The notes: generated from the letters alone by a model not told the origin. A stretch of 64,000 nucleotides of DNA from Hypericibacter adhaerens (GCF_008728835.1 NZ_CP042582.1:868001-932000); one strand, 5' to 3'. Counted from the first letter of the stretch, positions 45,514 through 56,219 are shown. Translations and numbers: made by a program.

Positions 45514-47238
45514 GTGAAGGCTATGAGGATCCGCATCGGCGTGCCGCTCGTGACGGCGATGGTGGCGCTCACGCTTGCCGGCTGCGCGCCCACGCTCCAG
45601 GCGCAGGAGCAGGCGAAGACGCAAGGCGATTCCACGCCGATGACCGCTTCGCCGCTGGGTCATTATCTGGCGGCGCGCCAGGCGCAGACCGAGCGGCAGA
45701 ACAGCGTGGCGGCGGACCTCCTCGGCGTGACGCTGGCGCAGGATCCGGACAATCCCGACCTGCTCAACGTCTCCTACCTGCTGCTGGCCAGCGAAGGGCG
45801 CCTCGAGGAGGCGGCCAAGGTCGCGGAGCATATCGACAAGGTCGAGCCGAACTCGCCGACGGCGGGCATCGTGCTCGCCTGGCGTGACATCAAGAAGGGC
45901 GATCTGAAGTCGGCCGACGCGCATCTGGCGAAGCTGCCCGATGACGGCGTCAACAAGATCATCGTGCCGATGCTGCGCGCCTGGCTCGCTCAAGGGCAGG
46001 GCCAGACCGACCAGGCCTTGGCCCAGCTCGACCGGCTCAATGCCATGAACGGGCTGGAGCCGGTGGTCGATCTGCATCGCGCGCTGATCCAGGATCAGGC
46101 GGGGCGGGCTGAGGCCGCGAGCGCCGACTACGGCAAGCTCGTCGATGCCGAGGCCGGCACGCTGCGCGTGGTCCAGCTCGTCGGCAATTTCTATCAGCGC
46201 CAGGGCCGCAAGGACGATGCCAAGGCGCTCTACGACAAGTTCCTCGAGAACAACACCGAGACGAACGTGCTGGAGCCCGACCTCGCCACCTTGAGCGCGG
46301 GCCAGAAACCGGCACCCGTCGTCGCCAACGCCACCGACGGCGTGGCCGAGAGCTTCTTCAATATCGCTTCGCTGCTCGCGCGCGAGCAGATCTTCGATAC
46401 CGCCATGGTGTTCGAGCGGATCGCCATCGACCTCAAGCCGGAGTTCCCGATCGCCCAGACGCTGCTGGCCGAGCTGCTGACGAATCAGAACCGGACCGAG
46501 GACGCGATCGCGGTCTATCGCGCGATCCCGGCGGGCTCCTCCTTCTCCTGGCAGGCGCGCATCGACGAGGCCCGCGCGCTCGACGAGCTGGGCCGGACCG
46601 ACGAGGCCTTGAAGCTTCTCGACGGGATGATCGCGGAGCGCACCGATCGCTACGACGCGGCCGCCGCCAAGGGCAACATCCTGCGCAGCCACGAGCAGTT
46701 CGCGGACGCGGCCAAGGCCTACGACACGGCGGTGTCGCGCGTACCGGAGCTCAAGCGCCGGCACTGGTCGCTGCTCTATTTCCGCGGCATCACCGAGGAG
46801 CGCAGTCGGCAATGGCCGCTGGCGGAGGCGGATTTCAAGAAGGCGCTCGAGCTCGAGCCCGAGCAGCCCTATGTGATGAACTATCTCGCCTATTCCTGGG
46901 TCGAGCAGCGCTCGCACCTGGACGAGGCCTTCGCGATGCTCAAGCGCGCCGTCGAGCTCAAGCCCGATGACGGCTTCATCGTGGACAGTCTCGGTTGGGC
47001 CTATTACCAGCAGGGCCAGTACGACAAGGCGGTCGAGTATCTGGAGCGCGCGGTCGAGCTCGAGCCGGTCGATTCCACCATCAACGACCATCTGGGCGAC
47101 GCCTATTGGCGCGTCGGCCGCAAGACCGAGGCCCGCTACCAGTGGCAGCGCTCGCTGCAGTTCGGCCCCGAGCCCGACCATCTGGCTCCCCTCCAGGCCA
47201 AGCTCAAGGACGGCCTCGGCGCGCCCTCGGGAAGCTGA
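45514..47238 (+). CDS. TPR-repeat lipoprotein
   Basis: 574 residues, start GTG 45514 after GGAGGAGGA. The N-terminal lipobox (LTLAGC, Cys about residue 25) marks an outer-membrane or periplasmic lipoprotein. The rest is built from about ten tetratricopeptide repeats, clearest in the C-terminal third (YVMNYLAYSWVEQ, FIVDSLGWAYYQQGQYDKAVEYLERAVELEP split in blocks). TPRs mediate protein contacts; the partner is unknown. The gene order ETF-QO, TPR protein, ispE recurs in alphaproteobacteria. Confidence 0.88.
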   Translation: MKAMRIRIGVPLVTAMVALTLAGCAPTLQAQEQAKTQGDSTPMTASPLGHYLAARQAQTERQNSVAADLLGVTLAQDPDNPDLLNVSYLLLASEGRLEEAAKVAEHIDKVEPNSPTAGIVLAWRDIKKGDLKSADAHLAKLPDDGVNKIIVPMLRAWLAQGQGQTDQALAQLDRLNAMNGLEPVVDLHRALIQDQAGRAEAASADYGKLVDAEAGTLRVVQLVGNFYQRQGRKDDAKALYDKFLENNTETNVLEPDLATLSAGQKPAPVVANATDGVAESFFNIASLLAREQIFDTAMVFERIAIDLKPEFPIAQTLLAELLTNQNRTEDAIAVYRAIPAGSSFSWQARIDEARALDELGRTDEALKLLDGMIAERTDRYDAAAAKGNILRSHEQFADAAKAYDTAVSRVPELKRRHWSLLYFRGITEERSRQWPLAEADFKKALELEPEQPYVMNYLAYSWVEQRSHLDEAFAMLKRAVELKPDDGFIVDSLGWAYYQQGQYDKAVEYLERAVELEPVDSTINDHLGDAYWRVGRKTEARYQWQRSLQFGPEPDHLAPLQAKLKDGLGAPSGS

Positions 47239-47261
47239 GCGTGGGGCGACGCTCCAGTGAC

Positions 47262-47437
47262 TTGTCCCCTCCCCCTTTACGGGCGAGGGTTAGGGAGGGG
47301 GCAGGCGAGATTTGTGATCAGCGTCGTTCTTTCTCTTCTTCGTCTTCCGCTTTCTTGTGTGCGCCGGACTTGCGTCGCTGCCGCACGAGCGAGTCATCCC
47401 CCTCCCTGACCCTCCCCCTCAAGGGGGGAGGGGACAA
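47262..47437. repeat. Palindromic intergenic element D, contributing the ispE ribosome binding site
   Basis: About 176 bp with terminal inverted repeats TTGTCCCCTCCCCC (47262-47275) and GGGGGAGGGGACAA (47424-47437), a perfect 14-bp match. The inner G and C tracts (TTAGGGAGGGGGCAGG and CCCCCTCCCTGACCCTCCCCC) match elements B and C. The middle (about 47309-47396) is longer than in B or C and unrelated. The right end gives GGGGGGAGGGG just 7 nt from the ispE ATG. Confidence 0.75.
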
Positions 47438-47440
47438 CTG

Positions 47441-48334
47441 ATGAGCCCGCCCCCCCTCCATCTCCGCGCACGCGCCAAGGTCAATCTCTATCTCCATGTC
47501 GTCGGCCGGCGCGCCGATGGCTATCACCTGCTGGACAGCCTCGTCGTCTTCGCCGATCTCGGCGACGAGCTGCGGATCGAGCCGGCGGCGGGGATCTCGC
47601 TCGCGATCGACGGGCCGTTCGGCGCGGGCCTCTCCGCGTCCGATGACAATCTGGTGCTGCGCGCGGCCCGCGCTCTCGCCGGTGCGCTCGAAACGAAGGG
47701 ATTGCCTGCGGGCGGTGCCGCGCTGCGCTTGAGCAAGCATCTGCCGGTGGCGTCGGGCATCGGCGGCGGTTCCGCGGACGCGGCCGCGACCCTGATGGGG
47801 CTGGCCCGGCTCTGGCGGGTTCCTGAGGGCGCCGTCGATCTGGCGCGAATCGGCCTCGCGCTCGGCGCCGATATCCCGGTCTGCCTCGCCCAGCGTCCCT
47901 GCTTCATGGGCGGCATCGGCGAGACGCTCGATCCGGTGCCGGCGCTGCCGACGGCGAGCCTGTTGCTGGTCAATCCCGGCGTCGCCGTCTCGACGCCGGC
48001 GGTCTTCAAGGCGCGCCAGGGCGCTTTCTCGAAGCCGGCGCGCTGGCAGGAGGCGCTGCCCGATGCGCAAGCGCTGGCCCGGCGTCTCGCGCGCTGCGGC
48101 AACGATCTCGAAGCGCCCGCGATCGCGCTCGAGCCCGCGATCGGCGAGGCGCTGGCGGCCTTGCGCGGGTTGCCCGGCCTGCGGCTCGCGCGCATGAGCG
48201 GCAGCGGCGCCACCTGCTTCGGCCTGTTCGACGATCTCGCCGCCGCGCGCGGCGCCGCGGCCCGGCTCCAGGCCGCGCATCCCGCCTGGTGGGTGGCGCC
48301 CGCGCCGATGCTCAACCATGACGCCGCCCGGTAA
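47441..48334 (+). CDS. ispE: 4-diphosphocytidyl-2-C-methyl-D-erythritol kinase
   Basis: 297 residues. GHMP kinase that phosphorylates the 2-hydroxyl of CDP-methylerythritol in the MEP isoprenoid pathway. Blocks are [19 protein letters not shown] at the N-terminus, the ATP-binding [17 protein letters not shown], and C-terminal [17 protein letters not shown] 47441 fits the family N-terminus; the open frame continues upstream only through the repeat element, whose G-tract provides the Shine-Dalgarno. Confidence 0.95.
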   Translation: MSPPPLHLRARAKVNLYLHVVGRRADGYHLLDSLVVFADLGDELRIEPAAGISLAIDGPFGAGLSASDDNLVLRAARALAGALETKGLPAGGAALRLSKHLPVASGIGGGSADAAATLMGLARLWRVPEGAVDLARIGLALGADIPVCLAQRPCFMGGIGETLDPVPALPTASLLLVNPGVAVSTPAVFKARQGAFSKPARWQEALPDAQALARRLARCGNDLEAPAIALEPAIGEALAALRGLPGLRLARMSGSGATCFGLFDDLAAARGAAARLQAAHPAWWVAPAPMLNHDAAR

Positions 48335-48356
48335 GGGCACCGCAGGAGAGGCCCCT

Positions 48357-48746
48357 TTGCCCGACCCCATGCTGCATCATCTCTCCTTCGGCGTGTCGGA
48401 TCTCGATCGGGCTGCCGCGTTCTACGATGCGGTTCTGGCGCCGCTGCACTATGTGCGCGTCTGGGCCGACGACACCGCGGTCGGATACGGGCGCGAAGGC
48501 GAGGGCGACAAGTTCGCGATCAAGCTGGTGCGCGAGGGATTGTCGATCCCGGCTCGCGGTTTCCATCTTGCCTTTGCGGCCGGTTCCCGAGCCGCCGTGG
48601 ACCGGTTTCATGAAGCGGCCCTTCGGCATGGCGGCCGGGACAATGGCGCTCCAGGTCTCAGGCCCGATTACGGGCCGCACTACTACGCCGCCTTCGTGTT
48701 CGATCCGGACGGCTATCCGATCGAAGCCGTCATCAACCGGCCGTGA
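48357..48746 (+). CDS. VOC-fold (glyoxalase-like) protein
   Basis: 129 residues from TTG 48357, chosen because AGGAGAG lies 6 nt upstream; ATG 48369 is the conservative alternative. Single VOC module pair: MLHHLSFGVSDLDRAAAFYDAVLAPL with a potential metal His, and FVFDPDGYPIEAVI with a potential metal Glu. VOC proteins include glyoxalases, dioxygenases and resistance proteins, so the reaction is open. It follows ispE by 22 bp and is probably co-transcribed. Confidence 0.85.
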   Translation: MPDPMLHHLSFGVSDLDRAAAFYDAVLAPLHYVRVWADDTAVGYGREGEGDKFAIKLVREGLSIPARGFHLAFAAGSRAAVDRFHEAALRHGGRDNGAPGLRPDYGPHYYAAFVFDPDGYPIEAVINRP

Positions 48747-48765
48747 AGCGCCGGCGGACAAATCC

Positions 48766-49590
48766 ATGCCGATGACGCCGGGCGACGAGGCGCGGTTCGC
48801 GCCCTGGCTCGAACGCTGGGACCTCGCGGCGGATGGCGAGCCGATCGTGACCCCCAGCAGCCGCCTGCTGCCGGTGCGCCGCGACGGCGGACCCGCGATC
48901 CTGAAGATCGCGCTCGAGGCCGAGGAGCGCTGGGGCGCCGAGCTGATGCGATGGTGGGCGGGTGACGGCGCGGCGACGGTCCTGGCGCATGAAGGTGACG
49001 CGCTGCTGCTGGAACGCGCCTTGGGGCCAGGATCGCTGGTCGAGATGGCGCATGGCGGCCGGGACGACGAGGCCACGCGCATCATCGCCCGCGTGGCGGC
49101 GCGCCTGCATGCGCCGAGAGCCTCGCCGCCGCCCTCGCTGCTGCCGTTGACGCAATGGTTCGCGGCGCTCGATCCGGTCGCGGCGTCGCAAGGCGGCCTG
49201 CTGGCCGAGGCCGCCGCCGTCGCGCGCGAGTTGTTGCGCAATCCGCGCGAGACAAGCGTGCTGCATGGCGATCTGCATCACGGCAATGTTCTGGATTTCG
49301 GCGAACGCGGCTGGCTCGCGATCGACCCCAAGCGGCTCTCGGGCGAGCGCGGCTTCGATTTCGCCAACATCCTCCGCAATCCCGATTTCGCGCTGGCGAC
49401 AGCGCCCGGCCGCCTGGCGCGTCAAGCGACGGTCGCGGCCGAGGCGGCCGGCCTGGAGCGCCGGCGCCTGCTGCAATGGGTGCTGGCCTTTGCCGGCTTG
49501 TCGGCCGCCTGGCATATCGGCGATGGCGAGGCGCCCGATCCTGACCTGGCGGTCGCGGAAATCGCGGCGGCGGCGCTGGCGAAGGGGTAA
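48766..49590 (+). CDS. Aminoglycoside phosphotransferase family protein, APH(6)-like
   Basis: 274 residues. Small-molecule kinase fold. An Asp-containing Brenner motif HGDLHHGNVLDF and the metal-binding AIDPKRLSGERGFDFANILRNP match the streptomycin 6-kinase (APH(6)/StrB-type) family. Chromosomal copies of this type occur widely and their natural substrate is usually unknown; resistance should not be assumed. Co-directional with VOC and ispE, 20 bp after VOC. Confidence 0.85.
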   Translation: MPMTPGDEARFAPWLERWDLAADGEPIVTPSSRLLPVRRDGGPAILKIALEAEERWGAELMRWWAGDGAATVLAHEGDALLLERALGPGSLVEMAHGGRDDEATRIIARVAARLHAPRASPPPSLLPLTQWFAALDPVAASQGGLLAEAAAVARELLRNPRETSVLHGDLHHGNVLDFGERGWLAIDPKRLSGERGFDFANILRNPDFALATAPGRLARQATVAAEAAGLERRRLLQWVLAFAGLSAAWHIGDGEAPDPDLAVAEIAAAALAKG

Positions 49591-49613
49591 GGCCGCCCGC
49601 GCCGGGAGGCGCG

Positions 49614-50621
49614 TCAGGGCGTGCCGATCGCGGCGACGACCTCGCGCAGCTCGTCGAGCAGTTCCTGGGAAGGCTCGCCGGTCTCGGGCAGGCCCGCCAC
49701 CTGCTGATAGCGGCGGATCGCGTCGCGCGTCGTATCGTCGAGCACCCCGTCGGCGGGGCCGGGGTCGAAATCGAGCTTGGTCAGCATGAGCTCGGTGTCG
49801 CGGACCAGGAGCGTCGCCGTCACCGTGCCGCTGGTATCGGCCGAGGCCAGGCTGGTCCCGCCGTTGCCGCCCGCGGCCGTCTGGACCAGGTCCTCGGGCG
49901 ACACATCGATCATCGCCTCGACGCCGCTGCTGAAGCTGTCGGCGCGCCACATCGCGATCCAGACGAGCGAGCCCGCGAAGGCGGCGATGATGACGCTGAG
50001 GCCGGCGAAGAGGCGCAGATTGCTCGAAGGGCCCGACGCCAGGCGGCGCTGGGGATCGATGGCGGGCAGGGGCGGCAGCTTCGCCGTCCCGATCGTCGTC
50101 TCGCCGGCCAACGGCGTGCTCGGCGCGGAGGGCAGATCGAGCGTGGTCAGAACGGGGGCCGCCGCGGCGAGGGCCGAGGCGCGGGCCATCGCGTCCCGCG
50201 ATTCCCTGGCGGACGGGAGGCGGAGCTCGTCGCTGGCGATGAGCGGCGCCGGGGTGTCGGCGAGGGCGGGAGGCGGCGGGGGCGCGACGGGTGCAGACGA
50301 GGTTGTGGACGGCAGAGCGAGGCCCGGGAGCTGGCCGTCATCCGCCATGAGATCGCGGGCGACATCGCCGGCGGGCAGCGTGCGGGTGCGCGACGGCAAT
50401 TCGGTGATGCCGGCGGACTGTGCCTGTCGCTCGCGGAAATGGCGGGCCGCTTCGGCCAGGGGATCGCTTTCGACCGACGGCAGAGGAACGGCTTCCTGAT
50501 TCAAGCGCAGAGCGCCGCCGGCGTCCGCGGCGTGACGCGCGGCCGGTGCTTCCCTGCGTGCCTCCCGCGGGTCTGCCGATTCGCCCGGTGAGTGCGGCCT
50601 TTCCTTGGCCTGATCCGCCAT
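49614..50621 (-). CDS. Peptidoglycan-binding domain protein with one membrane helix
   Basis: 335 residues. About 195 residues of Ala/Pro-rich, likely disordered cytoplasmic sequence, then one membrane helix (about 202-224, RLFAGLSVIIAAFAGSLVWIAMW), then a C-terminal peptidoglycan_binding_1-like module (LTKLDFDPGPADGVLDDTTRDAIRRYQQVAGLPETG). The topology suggests a type II membrane protein with the binding module in the periplasm. The function is unknown; similar proteins occur in cell-envelope contexts. Convergent with the APH-type gene and divergent from gmd. Confidence 0.8.
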   Translation of the reverse strand: MADQAKERPHSPGESADPREARREAPAARHAADAGGALRLNQEAVPLPSVESDPLAEAARHFRERQAQSAGITELPSRTRTLPAGDVARDLMADDGQLPGLALPSTTSSAPVAPPPPPALADTPAPLIASDELRLPSARESRDAMARASALAAAAPVLTTLDLPSAPSTPLAGETTIGTAKLPPLPAIDPQRRLASGPSSNLRLFAGLSVIIAAFAGSLVWIAMWRADSFSSGVEAMIDVSPEDLVQTAAGGNGGTSLASADTSGTVTATLLVRDTELMLTKLDFDPGPADGVLDDTTRDAIRRYQQVAGLPETGEPSQELLDELREVVAAIGTP

Positions 50622-50847
50622 CGCCCTTTCCCTATAGTTCCCGCCGCCGGGCTCCTTTCCTCAAGCCCGGCGCAAACGGACGGATCATGGTTAACCGTAT
50701 TTCGCTGGATCCGACGCGACTCGCGAGCGATCGGAGCCTGCAGCGACCAAAATTAGCGGCAACATGCGCCGGATGTAAGTCCCAGTTTGATAGCGGCGGC
50801 GGCCGGGGCTGCCCCGCCGGAAACGGTGTGGTAGCTTCCTTGCCGCA

Positions 50848-52037
<1,190 letters not shown>

Positions 52038-52041
<4 letters not shown>

Positions 52042-53027
52042 AGCCCGGGCTGTCCTTCCGCCTCGAGGGACGGCGCGTCTTCGTGGCCGGCCATGGCGGC
52101 ATGGTGGGCCAGGCGATCTGCCGGCGGCTCGCGGCCGAGCGCTGCGAGATCCTCACGGTCGGCCGCAGGCAGGTCGATCTGCGCCGGCAGCAGGCGACCG
52201 AGGACTGGATGGCGAAGGCGAAGCCCGACGCGGTCTTCGTCGCGGCGGCGACGGTGGGCGGCATCCTCGCCAACGCGACGCGGCCGGCCGAGTTCCTCTA
52301 CGACAATCTCGCGATCGAGACGAACGTCATCGAGGCCGCGCGCAAGGCGGGGGTGGCGAAGCTGCTCTTCCTCGGCTCCTCCTGCATCTATCCGCGCGAG
52401 GCGGCGCAGCCGATGACGGAGACGGCGCTGCTGACGGGCCCGCTCGAGCCCACCAACGAATGGTATGCGATCGCCAAGATCGCCGGCATCAAGATGGCGC
52501 AGGCCTATCGCCGCCAATATGGCTGCGACTTCATCTCGGCCATGCCGACCAATCTCTACGGGCCCGGCGACAATTTCGACCTGCAATCCAGCCATGTGGT
52601 GCCGGCGCTGATGGCGAAGATCCACGCGGCGAAGACCGAGGGCCGCGGCGAGGTCGAGATCTGGGGCAGCGGCAAGCCGCGGCGCGAGTTCCTCCATGTC
52701 GACGATCTCGCCGACGCGCTGGTGCATCTGATGCGCCATTACTCCGACGAGCCGCATGTGAATGTCGGCACCGGCAGCGACGTCACCATCAAGGAGCTGG
52801 CCGAGACGATCGCGCGCGTCGTCGGCTGGCAGGGAAGTTTCCGCTACGACGCCTCGAAGCCCGACGGCACGCCGCGCAAGCTGCTCGACGTCTCGAAGCT
52901 CGCGGGCCTGGGCTGGCGGGCGAAGACGCCCTTGGAGCAGGGACTGGCGCAGGCCTACGCCTGGTATCGCGAGGCGCTGGCCCAGGGCGGCCTGAAGCCG
53001 GGGCGGCCCTCGGCGGGGGCTGCCTGA
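52038..53027 (+). CDS. fcl: GDP-L-fucose synthase
   Basis: 329 residues. An NADPH-dependent epimerase/reductase that turns GDP-4-keto-6-deoxymannose into GDP-L-fucose. [12 protein letters not shown] is the nucleotide-binding loop; FLGSSCIYP holds the catalytic Ser and Cys; [11 protein letters not shown] holds the YxxxK pair; [12 protein letters not shown] is diagnostic. No glycosyltransferase genes lie nearby, so the fucose acceptor is unknown. Confidence 0.95.
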
Positions 53028-53185
53028 GGGTCGCGGCGGCACAAGCCAAGCGCTTCAATCGGCAAGGCAATTCAACGCAATTGCGGTCGGCGGCGCTTGC
53101 CGCTATGAAAGCCCGGCCGCCTCTCCAGCCGGTTCGGCTGGCCCGAGTCCTCGCTTCCGGACGCCTCGTTCCGGAGCCGCCCTGC

Positions 53186-53259
53186 TGGGGCGTGGCCAAG
53201 CGGTAAGGCAACGGGTTTTGGTCCCGTGATCCCAGGTTCGAATCCTGGCGCCCCAGCCA
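53186..53259 (+). tRNA. tRNA-Gln (anticodon TTG)
   Basis: Acceptor arms TGGGGCG (53186-53192) and CGCCCCA (53249-53255), discriminator G and encoded CCA (53257-53259). The anticodon stem ACGGG/CCCGT encloses the loop TTTTGGT with anticodon TTG; the T-arm is CCAGG-TTCGAAT-CCTGG. All helices pair. Confidence 0.97.
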
Positions 53260-53376
53260 TCTTCTTCCCGTCCCGACGCGTCTCATTCCAATTCCTTCCG
53301 CCGTGCTTTAAGTGATCGGTGCTTGGCGCAGCCGCGCGGAGCAAGGTTGCGATGAACCACGGCAAGAGCAGCATCC

Positions 53377-54789
53377 ATGTGTGATACCTTCGTTATCCAG
53401 GGCCGATTGATGGAATCCGGCCACACGACCCTGGCCAAGAACTCCGACCGCGAGCCGAACGAGGCGCAGTATCTGACGAAGGTCGAAGCCGCCGATCATC
53501 GCCCCGGCAGCAAGCTCCGCTGCACCTATATCGAGATCCCGCAGGCGGCGCATACCTATGCCGTGCTGGGCTCGCGGCCGTGGTGGATGTGGGGTTTCGA
53601 GCATGGCGTGAACGAGTGCGGCCTGGCGATCGGCAACGAGGCGGTCTGGTCGAAGCTGCCGGGCTCGACCCAGCCGGGCTTGCTGGGCATGGATCTGCTG
53701 CGCTTGACGCTCGAGCGCGCCGCGACGGCGGACGAGGGGCTGGCCGTCCTGACAGAGCTTCTGGAGCGTCATGGCCAGTCGGGGCGGACCTCGGTGTCGC
53801 GCGACACGACCTACCACAACAGTTTCATCCTCGCCGATGCTGACGGGGGCTGGAACCTGCAGACCGCAGGCCGCCATTGGGTGGCGAAGAAGCTCGAGGG
53901 CTGGGCCGCGATCTCGAACGTCTATTCGATCGGCTCCGACTATGACCGGATCTCCGAGGGCGCGATCGATTTCGCCATCCGCTCGGGCTGGTTCGATCCC
54001 GCCGCCGGCGCGCCCTTCGATTTCGCCGCCGCCTATGCCGACACGGACGTCCCGTTCCTGCCGGGCTGTGCGGCGCGGCTCGATTTTTCGCAACGCCAGC
54101 TCGAGGCGCTGGAAAGGAAAGGCCGGAAGATCGTGCTCGAGGACGTCTTCGCCGTGCTGCGCGGCCACGGGTCGGAGGCGGCGGAGGCCGGCTGGCGTCC
54201 CGGCGCGGATGGCGAGAGCCTGGTCTGCATGCATGCGAGCTCGGCCGAGGGATCGGAGACCGCGGCGAGCGTGGTGGCCGAGCTGCCGGGCGATGGCGGC
54301 GCTTCCCTGTTCTGGGCCTCGCTCGCCTCACCCTGTCTCTCGAGCTTCGTCCCGATCTGGCCCGATGCCGGTTCGCCGGAGGGCTGGTCGCAACCCCGGG
54401 CCGGCAACAGCGATGCCTGGTGGGATATGGAATCGACGCAACGGCTGATCGAGCGCGACTATGGTCGCCTATCCGCGCCGCCGCGGGCGATCCTGGCGGA
54501 GCTCGAGGCCGAAACCCTGGCCGCCGTCCGCGGCCTCCCCGGCAATGCCAGCCGGACCGCGCGCTTCGCGCTGACAAGCCGGGCGGTCCAACAGCAAGCG
54601 GCAGCCTGCCGCCTCATCGCGGACATGACGCAGGCTTGCAGGGACGAGGTCATCGAACCTCGCGATGCCGATCCGCGCGGGCGCTATCTCCAGGATGTGG
54701 AGGCCGCGCGGGTGCCCACCTTTCAAGACGGTGCATCCTCGCGGGCGCAAGCCCGGCGGCCGGCGATAGCGGGTCACGCGTCACGGTGA
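53377..54789 (+). CDS. C69-family (secernin/PepD-like) Ntn-hydrolase
   Basis: 470 residues beginning Met-Cys. Cys2 is the expected N-terminal nucleophile after Met removal (MCDTFVIQGRLM). Blocks are TLAKNSDREPNEAQ, WMWGFEHGVNECGLAIGNEAVW and LLGMDLLRLTLERA. C69 peptidases are dipeptidases of the Ntn-hydrolase fold; the substrate is not known. No signal peptide. It opens the accessory region after tRNA-Gln and may be transcribed alone. Confidence 0.85.
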   Translation: MCDTFVIQGRLMESGHTTLAKNSDREPNEAQYLTKVEAADHRPGSKLRCTYIEIPQAAHTYAVLGSRPWWMWGFEHGVNECGLAIGNEAVWSKLPGSTQPGLLGMDLLRLTLERAATADEGLAVLTELLERHGQSGRTSVSRDTTYHNSFILADADGGWNLQTAGRHWVAKKLEGWAAISNVYSIGSDYDRISEGAIDFAIRSGWFDPAAGAPFDFAAAYADTDVPFLPGCAARLDFSQRQLEALERKGRKIVLEDVFAVLRGHGSEAAEAGWRPGADGESLVCMHASSAEGSETAASVVAELPGDGGASLFWASLASPCLSSFVPIWPDAGSPEGWSQPRAGNSDAWWDMESTQRLIERDYGRLSAPPRAILAELEAETLAAVRGLPGNASRTARFALTSRAVQQQAAACRLIADMTQACRDEVIEPRDADPRGRYLQDVEAARVPTFQDGASSRAQARRPAIAGHASR

Positions 54790-54959
54790 CGTCGCCGTCG
54801 TTCACTCGGTCGGCTTCGCCGTCATGAGACCAATGCAAAATTGGACCCGCCACACGGGGCCATGACCTGATTCATGGGGCATTGTCGTACCACGCCCGTT
54901 TTCTTCGGGACATGGCTTGCCGCGTCTCGAGCGCTTATGCTCTCGGGAGAGTTTCGTCA

Positions 54960-56162
54960 GTGTCAGAGGTCGATGTGAGCAAGGTCCTTCCCAGAATCGA
55001 CATCAGCGCCGAGGAGTTCGCCGACCGCCGGCGGAAGGCCACCGTCCAGGCGAGGGAAGAGGGATTCACGGGCCTCCTCGTCTGCGGGCGGGGTGGCGGT
55101 GCCGTCGATCGCTATGGCGATATCGCCTATCTGACCGACCACTACACCTCCTTTCCCTATATCCCGGACGTCGAGGGCAAGTGGACCGGCCGCGCCCACT
55201 CCTTCCTGGTGCTGCCGGTCCGCGCCGATCCCTGTCTCGTGGTCGACATCCCCTATCGCGAGAAGATCGTCATGCCAGCCGACCAGATCGTCGTGACGGA
55301 TCTGGTGATCGAAAGCACGATCGCGGCGATGACGGAGCGCGGCCTCACCGCGGGGCGGATCGGGCTGGTCGGCAACGACACCATCGCCCTCAGCATGTTC
55401 CGCAAGCTTTCGGCCGCCCTGCCGAACGTGGAATGGGTCGATGCCGATCGCATCCTGGCGGCGTTGCGCGCGGTCAAGTCGCCGGGCGAGATCGCGCGGC
55501 TCAAGGCCGCCTCGCGCCTCGGCTCGCGCATGATCGAGGCGATGATGGCGGCGGCGGTGCCCGGCGCCACCCATGGCGAGGTGCTGAAGGCCGGGATGGA
55601 CATCCTCATTCCCGCCGGCGGCATGCTCTACAATTCCTTCATGGCGTCCGGCACCGGCGGCGCCAACGGGCGGGCGGTCCGGGCGAACTTCCCGACCTGG
55701 TCGTCGGAGGAGCCGCTCTCCGAAGGGCAATGGTTCCGCGCCGGCATCTCCGGTGTGCTGCAGGGCTACTATTTCGACCTGTCGCGCTCCTGCCCGATCG
55801 GCCGGCCCCAGCCGGAGCAGGTCGAGGCCTTCGAGGCGGCGATCGCCGTGGTCGAAGCGGGCATCGCCGCGATCAGGCCGGGTGTCACGGCGGGCGAGGT
55901 CGCCGAGGCCGGCATCCGCAAGCAGCAGGAGCTGGGCTATCCCTTGACCGGCGTCTTCACCGGCCTCGGCCATGGCGTGGGGCTCGGCTGGGATTCGCCC
56001 TGGCTCAATCCCGGCGAGCCGATGAAGCTGGTGCCGGGCATGGTGCTTTGCCTGGAGAAGACGCTCTCGCGCGGCGGCTATCTGGGCGATTTCGAGGAAA
56101 CCGTGCTGGTGACCGAGACGGGCGTCGAGCGCATCACGGACGCGCCGATCCGGCGCTGGTAG
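54960..56162 (+). CDS. M24-fold (creatinase/aminopeptidase P-like) protein
   Basis: 400 residues from GTG 54960, chosen because CGGGAGAG sits 9 nt upstream; longer open frames lack a ribosome site. A creatinase-type N-domain precedes the pita-bread domain. Of the five dinuclear-metal ligands, D273 (FDLSR), H338 (GLGHGVGLG), E366 (LCLEKT) and E379 (DFEETVLVTETG) are in place, but the first Asp, 11 residues before D273, is Gly262. The fold includes aminopeptidase P, creatinase and DMSP lyase DddP, so hydrolysis of a peptide bond is not certain. Confidence 0.82.
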   Translation: MSEVDVSKVLPRIDISAEEFADRRRKATVQAREEGFTGLLVCGRGGGAVDRYGDIAYLTDHYTSFPYIPDVEGKWTGRAHSFLVLPVRADPCLVVDIPYREKIVMPADQIVVTDLVIESTIAAMTERGLTAGRIGLVGNDTIALSMFRKLSAALPNVEWVDADRILAALRAVKSPGEIARLKAASRLGSRMIEAMMAAAVPGATHGEVLKAGMDILIPAGGMLYNSFMASGTGGANGRAVRANFPTWSSEEPLSEGQWFRAGISGVLQGYYFDLSRSCPIGRPQPEQVEAFEAAIAVVEAGIAAIRPGVTAGEVAEAGIRKQQELGYPLTGVFTGLGHGVGLGWDSPWLNPGEPMKLVPGMVLCLEKTLSRGGYLGDFEETVLVTETGVERITDAPIRRW

Positions 56163-56219
56163 GCGATTGCCTGCCGGCGGTCAGGGCAGCCCGCGCCCGC
56201 TCGATCCGTGAAGGCGACT

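Noticed and set aside
43726-47181. A 1151-codon open frame on the minus strand
   Set aside because: Antisense to ETF-QO and the TPR lipoprotein; a GC-rich codon-position artefact with no recognisable protein.
48766-49590. Acquired streptomycin resistance gene
   Set aside because: The APH(6)-like family call holds, but base composition and spacing match its housekeeping neighbours and no mobile element is near; a chromosomal kinase of unknown substrate is more likely.
53028-53185. Integration site for a mobile island at tRNA-Gln
   Set aside because: The tRNA is intact with encoded CCA, but no integrase and no repeated tRNA 3' end was seen downstream within the window.
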